DNA from: Clostridiales bacterium
Lineage (GTDB): Bacteria; Bacillota; Clostridia; Saccharofermentanales; Saccharofermentanaceae
Direction of reading: 5' to 3'
DNA length: 64,000 nucleotides
NCBI GenBank assembly: GCA_017428545.1
Contig: JAFRQR010000028.1
Span: forward strand, 1 to 64,000
This document shows, piece by piece, positions 24,596 through 32,929 of this stretch; positions within the stretch are counted from its first letter, which is position 1; each line of letters begins with the position of its first letter. The notes beneath the pieces were generated by a model. That model saw only the letters and a program-made list of their open reading frames with translations. It did no database searches and was not told where the DNA came from. A program made the position numbers and the translations under genes.

Positions 24596-27040
24596 ATGAA
24601 AAAGTCTGTTTCAAGAATTACCGCGCTCGCGCTCGTCCTGGCAATGGCATGCGCGCTTCCGCTACAGGGATGCAAGAAAAATAAGAAGGATTCATCGGGC
24701 GCAGGCCCAAACAACGGCGCCAACTCCGGGCGCCCGACGGAAGTCAAAGAAGACGATCCGTATTTTTCCGACAGTACCGTCAGCTTCCAGGTTCCCGTCG
24801 ACACCGAAAGGACGGTCGAGGGAACTCACCTCAGGAAGAGCAGCCTCAGTAACGACAAGGTCTACTACATGTACGAAGTCACCTATCGTCCCACGGAAGA
24901 ACAGCAGAAGCTCCTTAATAACTACGATCCCTACGATGCCGATCAGCTCAGGCAGTATTTTGAGATCGCGGCCGGCACTTCACAGCGCGGGATCCGCCGC
25001 TCCTCGCTTTCCGGCGAAGTGGAACTGGACTACAAACTCGATCCGGACGCAGATCCGATCAATATGTTTTTCCTGTCCGACGGAACGATGGGCGTTTTTG
25101 AAACGAAGACCACCTACGATGTCGACGATATGGGCGAGCTGATCCAGTACGACACCATGAAACTCGTATACTATTCCGCGGACGGAAGTGTCCTGGAAGA
25201 GCATGAGATCACCGACGATGACATGCACCTGATCGGTTATTCCAATGTAAAAGCACTTGCCGACGGAAATCTTCTGTTCTATGGCGAGTCCGAGATCCTG
25301 GTCACAGACAGAACCGGAAAGCTTCTGGCAAGAAACGAAAGTGAAGACGCGTACCGGTATTTCTTTACCGATAACGGAAAAACATACGCCGTGATCTCCT
25401 CCTTTGTCAAAAAGGGAGAAGACGACTATGCCTGGGAAAACTCGGTCTGTGAGTTTGATACGAATACCTTAACGCCGGGATCGAAAACAGCCCTGACGGA
25501 TCTTGCGGCGGAGCTTTTCGAGTGCGGCGAAAAAGGAACTTACGGCATGAGTGAGAAAGGCATCGTGAAAAGCGATATCCTCAACAATAAAGAGGAACTC
25601 GTCATGAGCTTTTCGGACACGGATTTTTCCATGAACACCGGTGCGAGCGATCTTTCCTGCACGGAGGATAACGATTTCTACATCCTTTACGACTATGTAC
25701 AAGGGGACGGTCCGGACGCGCAGACAGAACTGAGGCTGACGCATTTCCATAAGGAAGAGAAGAACCCGTACGCGGGAAAGAAGATCATCTACGCAGCGTC
25801 CTGCGGAACTGCTCCGGAGGGCTTCTTCCGGTCCGTGATCAACGAATACAATAAGCGCCCGGAAAGTAAAGCGCGCGTTCTGGTCTATGTCGAGCCGAGC
25901 GATACGGGCATCCCGTATCAGGAGCAGGCGGCCAACGCGGCGGATAAGATGCTCCTTGCCATGAAGTCCGGGAACGGTCCCGATGTGCTCCTTGACTGCG
26001 CTGATTTCAGTCAGTTCAATTCCGATAAGATCCTTGTGGACTTAAATCCCTATATGGACGGAGAAAACGGGATCGACCGTTCCAAATACTTCGACAACAT
26101 TTTCCGCGCGTTTGAAACGGACGGAAAGCTCTACCAGATGCCGCTTCTGGTCACGGTAAGCGGACTTGTCGGCGATAAGTCGGTCCTCGGAGACAAGGAC
26201 GGATTCACGCTTTCGGAGATGGACGAAAAACTCTCCTTACTTCCTTCGGATGTTTTCCCGCTGACGTATCAGCCGAAGGATATCCTGACGAATCTTCTTT
26301 ATGCCGATATGGATCACTACGTGAACTATTCCGAAGGAACGGCAAACTTCGACAGTGACGATTTCCGAAATCTCCTGGAATTCTCCAAAAAGTTCGGCGG
26401 ACGTATCTCCGAGGAAAAGTATTACGAACTTTGCGAACGCTATGACCTGCAGTCGATGATTTCGGATCTGACGGCAGATTGCTTCATGATGCAGGACGGA
26501 CTCGTTTCTCTTTGTAGCCTGGATCTATCGGCGATCCGCTACTATGCTTCGTATGCCGAGCTCTGCGGGCGCGATCCGCTTCTTTTGGGCTGGCCGACGA
26601 GCAAGGAACCGGGCCTTTGCGCGCAGGCTTCCGTTTCCGTCGGTATCTCCGCTTTTTCCGATAACGCGGACGAGTCGTGGGATTTCGTTTCGTTCCTTCT
26701 GCAGTCGGAGGACAACTTCTCGTTCTGGGGCGACATCTATGTCCTGCGTTCGGGCGCCGAGAAACTGATGCAAAACGCGATCGACGAGTATTCTCGTCTG
26801 ACCGAGATCTATAAGGACGCCCCGGGCATGTACGAGGGCCAGGCCCCGCTTTCGGATGCCACGATCGCGTCTTACGAGGATGTGATCGGCAGGGTCACGA
26901 CATCAGTTCACACGAATCCTTCGATCATGTCGATTGTTAGCGAAGAAGCCGCCGCTTTCTTTAACGGCCAGAAAAGCGCCGACGAAGTCAGCAAGACGAT
27001 CCAGAACCGTGTGTCGACCCTGATGAGCGAGCAGCAGTAA
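24596..27040 (+). CDS. Solute-binding lipoprotein with N-terminal propeller-like domain (copy 2)
   Basis: 814 residues and a clear paralogue of the gene at 17561. Lipobox LQGC, lysine-rich tether, N-terminal beta-rich propeller-like half to about residue 390 (FLSDGTMGVFET, LADGNLLFYGES), then the solute-binding half: YNKRPESKARVLVYV, AMKSGNGPDVLLD, NPYMDGENGIDRSKYFDNI, GKLYQMPLL, SWDFVSFLL. Both copies end in a near-identical segment (SKTIQNRVSTLM). The first half is much more diverged between copies than the second, which suggests different ligands or partners for the propeller. Start ATG 24596 follows GGGGAAAAG. No transport genes nearby. Confidence 0.85.
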   Translation: MKKSVSRITALALVLAMACALPLQGCKKNKKDSSGAGPNNGANSGRPTEVKEDDPYFSDSTVSFQVPVDTERTVEGTHLRKSSLSNDKVYYMYEVTYRPTEEQQKLLNNYDPYDADQLRQYFEIAAGTSQRGIRRSSLSGEVELDYKLDPDADPINMFFLSDGTMGVFETKTTYDVDDMGELIQYDTMKLVYYSADGSVLEEHEITDDDMHLIGYSNVKALADGNLLFYGESEILVTDRTGKLLARNESEDAYRYFFTDNGKTYAVISSFVKKGEDDYAWENSVCEFDTNTLTPGSKTALTDLAAELFECGEKGTYGMSEKGIVKSDILNNKEELVMSFSDTDFSMNTGASDLSCTEDNDFYILYDYVQGDGPDAQTELRLTHFHKEEKNPYAGKKIIYAASCGTAPEGFFRSVINEYNKRPESKARVLVYVEPSDTGIPYQEQAANAADKMLLAMKSGNGPDVLLDCADFSQFNSDKILVDLNPYMDGENGIDRSKYFDNIFRAFETDGKLYQMPLLVTVSGLVGDKSVLGDKDGFTLSEMDEKLSLLPSDVFPLTYQPKDILTNLLYADMDHYVNYSEGTANFDSDDFRNLLEFSKKFGGRISEEKYYELCERYDLQSMISDLTADCFMMQDGLVSLCSLDLSAIRYYASYAELCGRDPLLLGWPTSKEPGLCAQASVSVGISAFSDNADESWDFVSFLLQSEDNFSFWGDIYVLRSGAEKLMQNAIDEYSRLTEIYKDAPGMYEGQAPLSDATIASYEDVIGRVTTSVHTNPSIMSIVSEEAAAFFNGQKSADEVSKTIQNRVSTLMSEQQ

Positions 27041-27061
27041 AAAGTTTTCGGAAACACAGAA

Positions 27062-27121
27062 GTGTGAAATGAAATCACACAAATGTGTGAAGTTAAATTG
27101 CTCATGTGCTCGTGATATAAT
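27062..27121 (+). promoter_or_regulatory. Promoter with upstream palindromic operator for the 27145-SNF2 operon
   Basis: TTAAAT (27093-27098), a 17-bp spacer ending in TGA, and TATAAT (27116-27121). Just upstream lie GTGTGA (27062), TCACAC (27075) and GTGTGA (27085), an inverted repeat plus a third half-site. The spacing TGTGA-N7-TCACA is close to, but not the same as, the 6-base spacing of CRP sites. A regulator of the CRP/FNR kind is possible. Confidence 0.6.
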
Positions 27122-27144
27122 CGAACCATAGGGGGATTTTCGCT

Positions 27145-27765
27145 ATGGATTGGAAGACGTTTTACGATAATTACGAAAGTTACGAGCAGGATGAGCTCGT
27201 GCAGAAATTCATGAATCTTTCGGATTTCGGCCCGGCCAAGCAGGTGGTCGAAGTCTTAGACGAAGTGGACGATAGTGAGGACATCCGTACGATCGTTCTA
27301 AAAGCCGCCGAGAAAGGTGCTTTTGACTCGGTGGAAGCCATCGAAGAACTCGAGATGAGTGTAAGTGACGAGGTCTTAAACTACGTGATCGGAAAGTTCG
27401 CCGAAGGCAGGAAACTTTCGGTGGATGACCTTGAAAAACTCGGCGATATGGCGAGCGAGAAAAAGTTCTCGGAGATCCTCGAAGAGCAGCTCGACCTGGG
27501 CGTGGCGTACTCTGCCGAAGAGATCGAAACGCTCGAAGAATACCTGAATAACGACGAACTTCTGATCCGTCTTATCGAAGAGGTAAAAGCGCCGCTTTCG
27601 ATCGACGATATCGAGAATCTGGATTTCCTTCTCCCCAGCGGCGAACACATCGACGATGTTCTCGCGGGCCGCGGCGACCTTGCCGGCGCACTTCTCGAGT
27701 GGGAAAAAGAAAACAACATGGACGGAGATTTTGACGATTCCGACGACATCGACGGAGACTACTGA
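27145..27765 (+). CDS. Acidic all-helical protein of unknown function
   Basis: 206 residues, very acidic, with helices built from repeated short units (LVQKFMNLSDFGPAKQVVEV, VEAIEELEMSVSDEVLNYV, LSVDDLEKLGDMAS, YSAEEIETLEEYL, LSIDDIENLDFLL). This looks like a solenoid of roughly 30-residue helical repeats. It ends in a run of Asp with Gly. It lies 14 bp upstream of the SNF2 helicase gene and shares its promoter, so it may be a partner of the helicase. I recognise no family. ATG 27145 follows AGGGGGATTTTCGCT. Confidence 0.7.
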   Translation: MDWKTFYDNYESYEQDELVQKFMNLSDFGPAKQVVEVLDEVDDSEDIRTIVLKAAEKGAFDSVEAIEELEMSVSDEVLNYVIGKFAEGRKLSVDDLEKLGDMASEKKFSEILEEQLDLGVAYSAEEIETLEEYLNNDELLIRLIEEVKAPLSIDDIENLDFLLPSGEHIDDVLAGRGDLAGALLEWEKENNMDGDFDDSDDIDGDY

Positions 27766-27779
27766 GAAAGAACTGACAT

Positions 27780-30455
27780 ATGGCAAGCAGAGCATTTGGT
27801 AAAAGCGAGATCAACGCGGTCACGACGCGCATCAAGGTGGCGCAGGACCTGGGAAATGACGGAATAAAGAAAGTTTCCGAAACAAGAGCGGACATCGAGT
27901 CCGCCATTAACGAAGCGATAAAGCCGGAGTGGGCGCGTGTCCTGCACGGTATTCCGGTCGATGAAATCAATTCCGATAAATCGGGTATCCGCGTCAATGT
28001 TTTAAAAGAAGCGGGCTATACCGATGTGTATTCCATCTATGCCGCGAGCCAGCAGAATCTGGCATCCGTGAACGGCATCGGTGAGGTGATGTCGCTTCGC
28101 GCCAAAGAAAATGCCACGAAGATCGCAACCGACGTTGCAAAGAACGTAAAGCTCCGCCTGAGTCTGGATCATAAGTCGGACGAATACTCGCGTCTGGTCA
28201 CGGCTGTTGCCGAGCACATGCGTGCCAGGGAAAACCTTCCCAAATGCGAGGCTCTTCTGGCCCTGATCCCGCCTTATCTAGATGCTGATATCGAAAAGAC
28301 CCGCTGTGCCAAGTCCGGCATTAAGTGGTTCTTCTCCGGAGATAACAAAAAAGAAGAAGCCCAGGCCGCCTACGGCCGTCTCATGGCGACCGCTTCCACG
28401 ATCGACCAGAGCGGCCTGGTATCGCAGATCCAGGGATATCCTGCTCCCGCAACACAGCCCGGCGTACAGATGCCGGCAGCCACACCTGCCCCTGCGCCGA
28501 GTGCGCTTTGCTCCATCATCGGCCCGATCAGTATCGCGGCCGCATGGAACGATTTTGCCAACCGCCCGATCGAATACTATCAGGTGCTCGAAGAGATCGC
28601 ACCGGAGCGTTTTAACGGCGAAGAAGACGGCTACGGCTTAAGTGATGAGATCCGTGATGATGTTGCCAATACCCCCGTTGACCTGACCGGCCTTAACTGC
28701 ACGCTCCGCGGTTACCAGATCTGGGGCGTCAAATACATCCTTCACCAGAAGCGCGTCCTTCTCGGCGACGAGATGGGTCTCGGAAAGACCATCCAGGCCC
28801 TTGCCGCCATGGTCTCCCTCCGAAACGATTATCTGAAAGAAAAAGAAGCGGCAGAAAAAGCTGCACCGGCGCACCCGCCGCGCTTTCTCGTCATCTGCCC
28901 GGCAAGTGTTATCGTCAACTGGTGCCGTGAGATCGAAGCCAAGAGCGACCTTAAGGCATATAACCTTCACGACAATAACCGCGACAGGTCTTTTGAGATA
29001 TGGTCCGAAGAAGGCGGCGTCGCCGTGACCAACTACGAGAGCCTCGAGAATCACTTCGTGATCGATCCCGATTTTGATATCGACATGATCATCGTCGACG
29101 AGGCGCATTACATCAAGAACACCTCGGCCAAGAGAAGTAAGAATGTCCTTGAACTTTGCTACCATACGGACCGCATCCTTTTCATGACGGGTACACCGCT
29201 CGAAAACAACGTCAGCGAAATGATCCGCCTGATGGACTATCTCCAGCACGATGTTGCCCAGCGCGCGCAGTCCGTGAGCGTGACGGCATATGCAGATGAT
29301 TTCAAGGACAAGATCTCGCCTGTATATTATCGAAGAAAAAGAGAAAGTGTTCTGTCCGAACTTCCGGATCTGACCGACGTCAAGGAGTGGTGCAATATGA
29401 CTCCGGAGGACGAACGCGCTTACGAGGATGACGTTCTGACGGGATCTTTCATGGATGTCCGCCGCGTTTCCTGGAGAAACGAGGATTATCTCAATACTTC
29501 CGCCAAGGTCCAGCGCCTTCGTGAGATCGTGGAGGATGCTGCAGAAGATCAGAGAAAGATCCTCGTGTTCTCGTTCTTCCTCGATACCCTCGAGAAGATT
29601 AGGACCGTTTTCGGCACGCAATGCGTCGGTGTCATCAATGGTGCTGTTCCCGTAGAAGAACGCCAGAATATCGTCGATGCCTTTGAAAAAGCGCCTGCCG
29701 GATCCGTTCTGGCTGCACAGATCCAGTCGGGTGGTACGGGTCTTAACATCCAGTCGGCAAGTGTGGTCATCCTTTGTGAACCGCAGTATAAGCCGTCCAC
29801 GGAGAATCAGGCGATCGGACGCGCACACAGAATGGGACAGACGAGAGATGTGCTTGTTTATCGTCTTCTGTGCCCGGATACCGTAGATGAGCGCATGATC
29901 GAGATCCTCGAAGCCAAACAGGCGGAGTTTGATACCTTTGCGGATGAGTCTTCCGCCGCAGCAAGAGATGCCGCAAGTGAACAAAGCGGTGTCGATGTCA
30001 ATCAGAATGTAATCGTCGGTGAGAAGCCTTCTACAGAGAGCGGAACGCAAAGTAGCGCGACGGAAGGATCCAAAGATGAGGATCCGACTGCGACACGTCC
30101 TGTCGATCAGCCTGCGGTGGAACCTTCTGAGACCGGATCTTCGGCCGAACGCGAGATCGACAACGCCAGTATCAACAAGATCTTTGCAGATGAGAAGGCA
30201 AGGATACTTGCAAAGCGTGAAAGAGAAGCACAGCTTGCGGCAGAATCCGGTGTGGCTACAACAACTGCGGCGCAGGCCCCTGTGCCGGCACCTCAGCCGG
30301 AACAGATTCCTGTTACTGAATCCGCGCCTGCCGCTCCGGCGCCTGCTGTCGAGGTTACACCTTCGGCTCCCAAACTGATCTTCTGCCGCTATTGCGGAAA
30401 ACAGATCCCGGGTGACTCAGTCTTCTGCAGTTACTGTGGTAAAGACGTGCGCTGA
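27780..30455 (+). CDS. SNF2-family DNA translocase with HhH-like N-terminus and C-terminal zinc ribbon
   Basis: 891 residues. Residues about 55-115 (VNVLKEAGYTDVYSIYAASQ, LASVNGIGEVMSLRAKE) look like a helix-hairpin-helix DNA-binding domain. The two RecA-like lobes start near 305: LRGYQIWGVKYIL, Walker A in DEMGLGKT (about 329), motif II DEAH (about 440), MTGTPLENN, then QSGGTGLNIQSASVVI and the arginine finger region QAIGRAHRMGQ. A Pro/Ala/Glu-rich linker (about 730-860) leads to a zinc ribbon CRYCGKQIPGDSVFCSYCGK. SNF2 proteins use ATP to move along DNA or remodel protein-DNA complexes. This architecture differs from the SWIM-domain SNF2 proteins common in Firmicutes. No nuclease or methylase gene lies near, so a defence role is not indicated. 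Confidence 0.92.
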   Translation: MASRAFGKSEINAVTTRIKVAQDLGNDGIKKVSETRADIESAINEAIKPEWARVLHGIPVDEINSDKSGIRVNVLKEAGYTDVYSIYAASQQNLASVNGIGEVMSLRAKENATKIATDVAKNVKLRLSLDHKSDEYSRLVTAVAEHMRARENLPKCEALLALIPPYLDADIEKTRCAKSGIKWFFSGDNKKEEAQAAYGRLMATASTIDQSGLVSQIQGYPAPATQPGVQMPAATPAPAPSALCSIIGPISIAAAWNDFANRPIEYYQVLEEIAPERFNGEEDGYGLSDEIRDDVANTPVDLTGLNCTLRGYQIWGVKYILHQKRVLLGDEMGLGKTIQALAAMVSLRNDYLKEKEAAEKAAPAHPPRFLVICPASVIVNWCREIEAKSDLKAYNLHDNNRDRSFEIWSEEGGVAVTNYESLENHFVIDPDFDIDMIIVDEAHYIKNTSAKRSKNVLELCYHTDRILFMTGTPLENNVSEMIRLMDYLQHDVAQRAQSVSVTAYADDFKDKISPVYYRRKRESVLSELPDLTDVKEWCNMTPEDERAYEDDVLTGSFMDVRRVSWRNEDYLNTSAKVQRLREIVEDAAEDQRKILVFSFFLDTLEKIRTVFGTQCVGVINGAVPVEERQNIVDAFEKAPAGSVLAAQIQSGGTGLNIQSASVVILCEPQYKPSTENQAIGRAHRMGQTRDVLVYRLLCPDTVDERMIEILEAKQAEFDTFADESSAAARDAASEQSGVDVNQNVIVGEKPSTESGTQSSATEGSKDEDPTATRPVDQPAVEPSETGSSAEREIDNASINKIFADEKARILAKREREAQLAAESGVATTTAAQAPVPAPQPEQIPVTESAPAAPAPAVEVTPSAPKLIFCRYCGKQIPGDSVFCSYCGKDVR

Positions 30456-30480
30456 TTCAATAAGAGGAGAAATAAAAAAC

Positions 30481-30927
30481 ATGGGATTTTTCATTAAACA
30501 TTTTAATGAACTCACGACAAGGGAACTCTACGAGATATTGAAAACGCGCCAGGAGATCTTCATCATCGAGCAGGACTGCCCGTATATGGATATCGATGAT
30601 CTTGACCTTGACGCGATGCATGTGTTTTCCAGAAACGAAGAAGGCCGCGTTACTTCATGCCTGAGAGTATTCATGCGTGATGAAGAATCAAAGACCGCCC
30701 AGATCGGAAGAGTCGTTACGCTTACGCACGGCGAAGGCCTCGGCGGTGAGCTTCTTCACGAAGGCGTAAATGTTGCACTTGATCACTATAAAGCCGAGAA
30801 GATCTACCTTGAAGCGCAGACCTATGCGATCGGCTATTACGCAAAAGAAGGATTCCAGGTCGTTTCCGGAGAATTCTTAGAAGACGGCATCCCGCACGTC
30901 AAGATGGAAAGAGGAAGAAACCTCTAG
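30481..30927 (+). CDS. GNAT acetyltransferase, ElaA-like
   Basis: 148 residues. HFNELTTRELYEILKTRQEIFIIEQ at the start is typical of the ElaA group, and RVVTLTHGEGLGGELLHEGV is an acetyl-CoA loop in which the usual RxxGxG/A is slightly changed. AIGYYAKEGFQVVSGEF is the C-terminal core. The substrate is unknown. ATG 30481 follows AGAGGAGAAATAAAAAAC. It lies 26 bp after the SNF2 stop on the same strand. Confidence 0.88.
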   Translation: MGFFIKHFNELTTRELYEILKTRQEIFIIEQDCPYMDIDDLDLDAMHVFSRNEEGRVTSCLRVFMRDEESKTAQIGRVVTLTHGEGLGGELLHEGVNVALDHYKAEKIYLEAQTYAIGYYAKEGFQVVSGEFLEDGIPHVKMERGRNL

Positions 30928-31059
30928 CCACATTTGCAACGGCGCAGGGCAACCGCCCGAAGGCAAGCGCCGCGCCCGTTTTTACCACGCACTCTGTCAC
31001 ATCTTCCGGTGTTGGTGTAAAATGTAAAAAGTGAGTTACAAAAGAAGGGAATCCCACAA

Positions 31060-31677
31060 ATGAACGCCAAGAGACTGATCGTCACACTTGTGTTTGCCGC
31101 CATACTGATCGGATTTTTTATCTGGATCATTGGTGTCTTTATTGACGACGCGGCAAGAAAGAAAAGGATCTGGCGCGAAGAAGCGCAGAAAGTCACGGAT
31201 GCTTCCGAATACATCAACAGCAAAAACTATGACGTGATGTATTTCGGAGAAGACCTTAACGCTCCCCAGAGTTTTAATGCCAGAAGGATCTACAGCTTTT
31301 CTCCTGACGAGTTCATTTTGGCGGAAGACGAAGGCGTCAAAGACGGACACATTGTCATCGTCAATGACCCAAGCGGCAACCTTCCCCTCGAAAAAGAAGA
31401 CTGGAACTACATGCTCGGCAGAATGAAATACTACGATTATATCCTCATTTATCTGGGGACTTCTGAACTTAAGGATATGCAGGAAGCAGGGCTTTATTTC
31501 GATGTCATCCCGGATACCACAAAGAGCGTGATCTTTTATAACAAGGGAATCAGTAAAGATTTCGGCTTTGCCGATGATTACACGGTCATCCCGGAAGTTG
31601 TCCGTCAGGATCTTACTTCGGAGCAGCTTCCCGTATATGCCATGATCATGCAGATGAAGGCCAAGGAGTATATCTGA
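31060..31677 (+). CDS. Membrane-anchored protein of unknown function
   Basis: 205 residues: a single N-terminal membrane helix ([20 protein letters not shown]), a basic segment, then an extracytoplasmic mixed alpha/beta domain containing [54 protein letters not shown] and SVIFYNKG. The order of strands could be a Rossmann-like or ABC-type periplasmic fold. I recognise no family. Its stop is two bases from the prfA start, so the two are coupled. Confidence 0.75.
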   Translation: MNAKRLIVTLVFAAILIGFFIWIIGVFIDDAARKKRIWREEAQKVTDASEYINSKNYDVMYFGEDLNAPQSFNARRIYSFSPDEFILAEDEGVKDGHIVIVNDPSGNLPLEKEDWNYMLGRMKYYDYILIYLGTSELKDMQEAGLYFDVIPDTTKSVIFYNKGISKDFGFADDYTVIPEVVRQDLTSEQLPVYAMIMQMKAKEYI

Positions 31678-31678
31678 A

Positions 31679-32773
31679 GTGAGTAACGAAAGAGAAAGAA
31701 TCGAACAGATCCTGCACCGCTACGACGAGATCATCGCGTCGATGGCCGATCCTGCCATCGTTTCTGACGGCGCACGTTACTTAAAGCTTACCAAGGAACT
31801 TTCGGACATCGAGCCGGTCGTCACGCGTATCCGCGATAAGGACCGTGTGGAAAAAGAACTTGCCGAGGCGAGGGAACTTCACACCGCGGCGGATGACGAA
31901 GAGATGCGGCAGATGGCGGCTGAGGAAGTCAGCAGCCTTGAAGCGGAACTGGAAGAGATAGAAGCGGACCTCGAAGAACTTCTTGCCGTCAAAGACCCCA
32001 AAGACGACAGATCCGTCATCATGGAAATAAGATCCGGCGCAGGAGGCGAAGAAGCGGCGCTTTTCGTAAGTGACCTTTATAAGATGTATTCCGCCTATGC
32101 GATCAGTAAAGGCTGGAAGACTGAATATATCGACAGTAACGACACCGAGCTCGGCGGATACCAGAAACTCGTTTTCAGTATCGAAGGAAAAGGCGCGTAC
32201 AGCTGTTTTAAGTACGAAAGCGGCGTGCACCGTGTCCAGCGTGTCCCGGTCACCGAATCCGGCGGGCGCGTGCATACTTCGACCGTGACCGTGGCGGTCC
32301 TTCCGGAGGTCGATGAAGTCGAAGTTAACATCAACCCCAATGATCTGAAGATCGATACCTTCCGTGCATCCGGCGCGGGTGGCCAGCACGTTAACCGTAC
32401 CGACTCGGCGATCCGTATCACGCATCTGCCGACGGGACTTGTCGTGACCTGCCAGGACGAAAGATCCCAGCACAAGAACCGCGCCAAAGCGATGGCGGTT
32501 TTGCAGAGCCGGCTTCTGGAGATGGAAGAACAGAAGCAGACCGGCGCGATCGCGGCCGAAAGAAGATCGCAGGTCGGAACGGGAGACCGCTCCGAAAAGA
32601 TCCGGACCTATAACTACCATCAGGGAAGAGTGACCGACCACAGGATCGGACTTACGCTTTACCGGCTAGAAGAGATCCTCGGCGGAGACTTAGAAGAGAT
32701 CGTCCGCCAGTTAACGCTTGCCGACCGGGCCAATAAACTCGGTAACGCAACCGATACCGAAGACGACGAGTAA
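31679..32773 (+). CDS. prfA: Peptide chain release factor 1
   Basis: 364 residues. Contains the catalytic GGQ ([19 protein letters not shown]) that is the methylation target of PrmC, and the stop-codon-reading tripeptide PVT ([20 protein letters not shown]). P-x-T is the RF1 form, reading UAA and UAG. The start is GTG 31679, overlapping closely with the upstream gene's stop. RF1 normally follows prmC in Firmicutes; here about 27 kb separates them. Confidence 0.96.
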   Translation: MSNERERIEQILHRYDEIIASMADPAIVSDGARYLKLTKELSDIEPVVTRIRDKDRVEKELAEARELHTAADDEEMRQMAAEEVSSLEAELEEIEADLEELLAVKDPKDDRSVIMEIRSGAGGEEAALFVSDLYKMYSAYAISKGWKTEYIDSNDTELGGYQKLVFSIEGKGAYSCFKYESGVHRVQRVPVTESGGRVHTSTVTVAVLPEVDEVEVNINPNDLKIDTFRASGAGGQHVNRTDSAIRITHLPTGLVVTCQDERSQHKNRAKAMAVLQSRLLEMEEQKQTGAIAAERRSQVGTGDRSEKIRTYNYHQGRVTDHRIGLTLYRLEEILGGDLEEIVRQLTLADRANKLGNATDTEDDE

Positions 32774-32929
32774 TCCGCCGCGCTGCGCACCTGCCGCCGT
32801 TTTCGCGGCACCCGCCTGACGCGGCCCGCCCTGCACGCGCAAAAATCCGCGCGCGAAGATGTCAAAAAATGCGCGTTTCGTGATAAGATAGTAGTGTGTG
32901 GAAACTTTGGGGAAGGGGAGAATAGTAAA

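Larger units (their letters stand above)
1263..27324. repeat. Dispersed octamer AAAAGCAC / GTGCTTTT, 21 copies
   Basis: Counted by eye. AAAAGCAC starts at 1797, 2384, 3985, 5185, 6770, 12424, 14116, 17498, 17585, 18853, 24283 and 25249. GTGCTTTT starts at 1263, 1727, 1763, 2863, 3033, 6895, 8637, 19038 and 27317. Nine lie between genes, several in the longer form TCGAAAAGCAC. None was found from 27.4 kb to the end. Chance would give about one in 27 kb counting both strands. The near-equal orientation (12 and 9) is unlike Chi or KOPS sites. Confidence 0.75.

Noticed and set aside
27780..30455. SNF2 helicase as part of a phage-defence island (DISARM- or BREX-like)
   Set aside because: No methyltransferase, DUF1998, PLD nuclease or other partner genes are nearby; neighbours are housekeeping genes.
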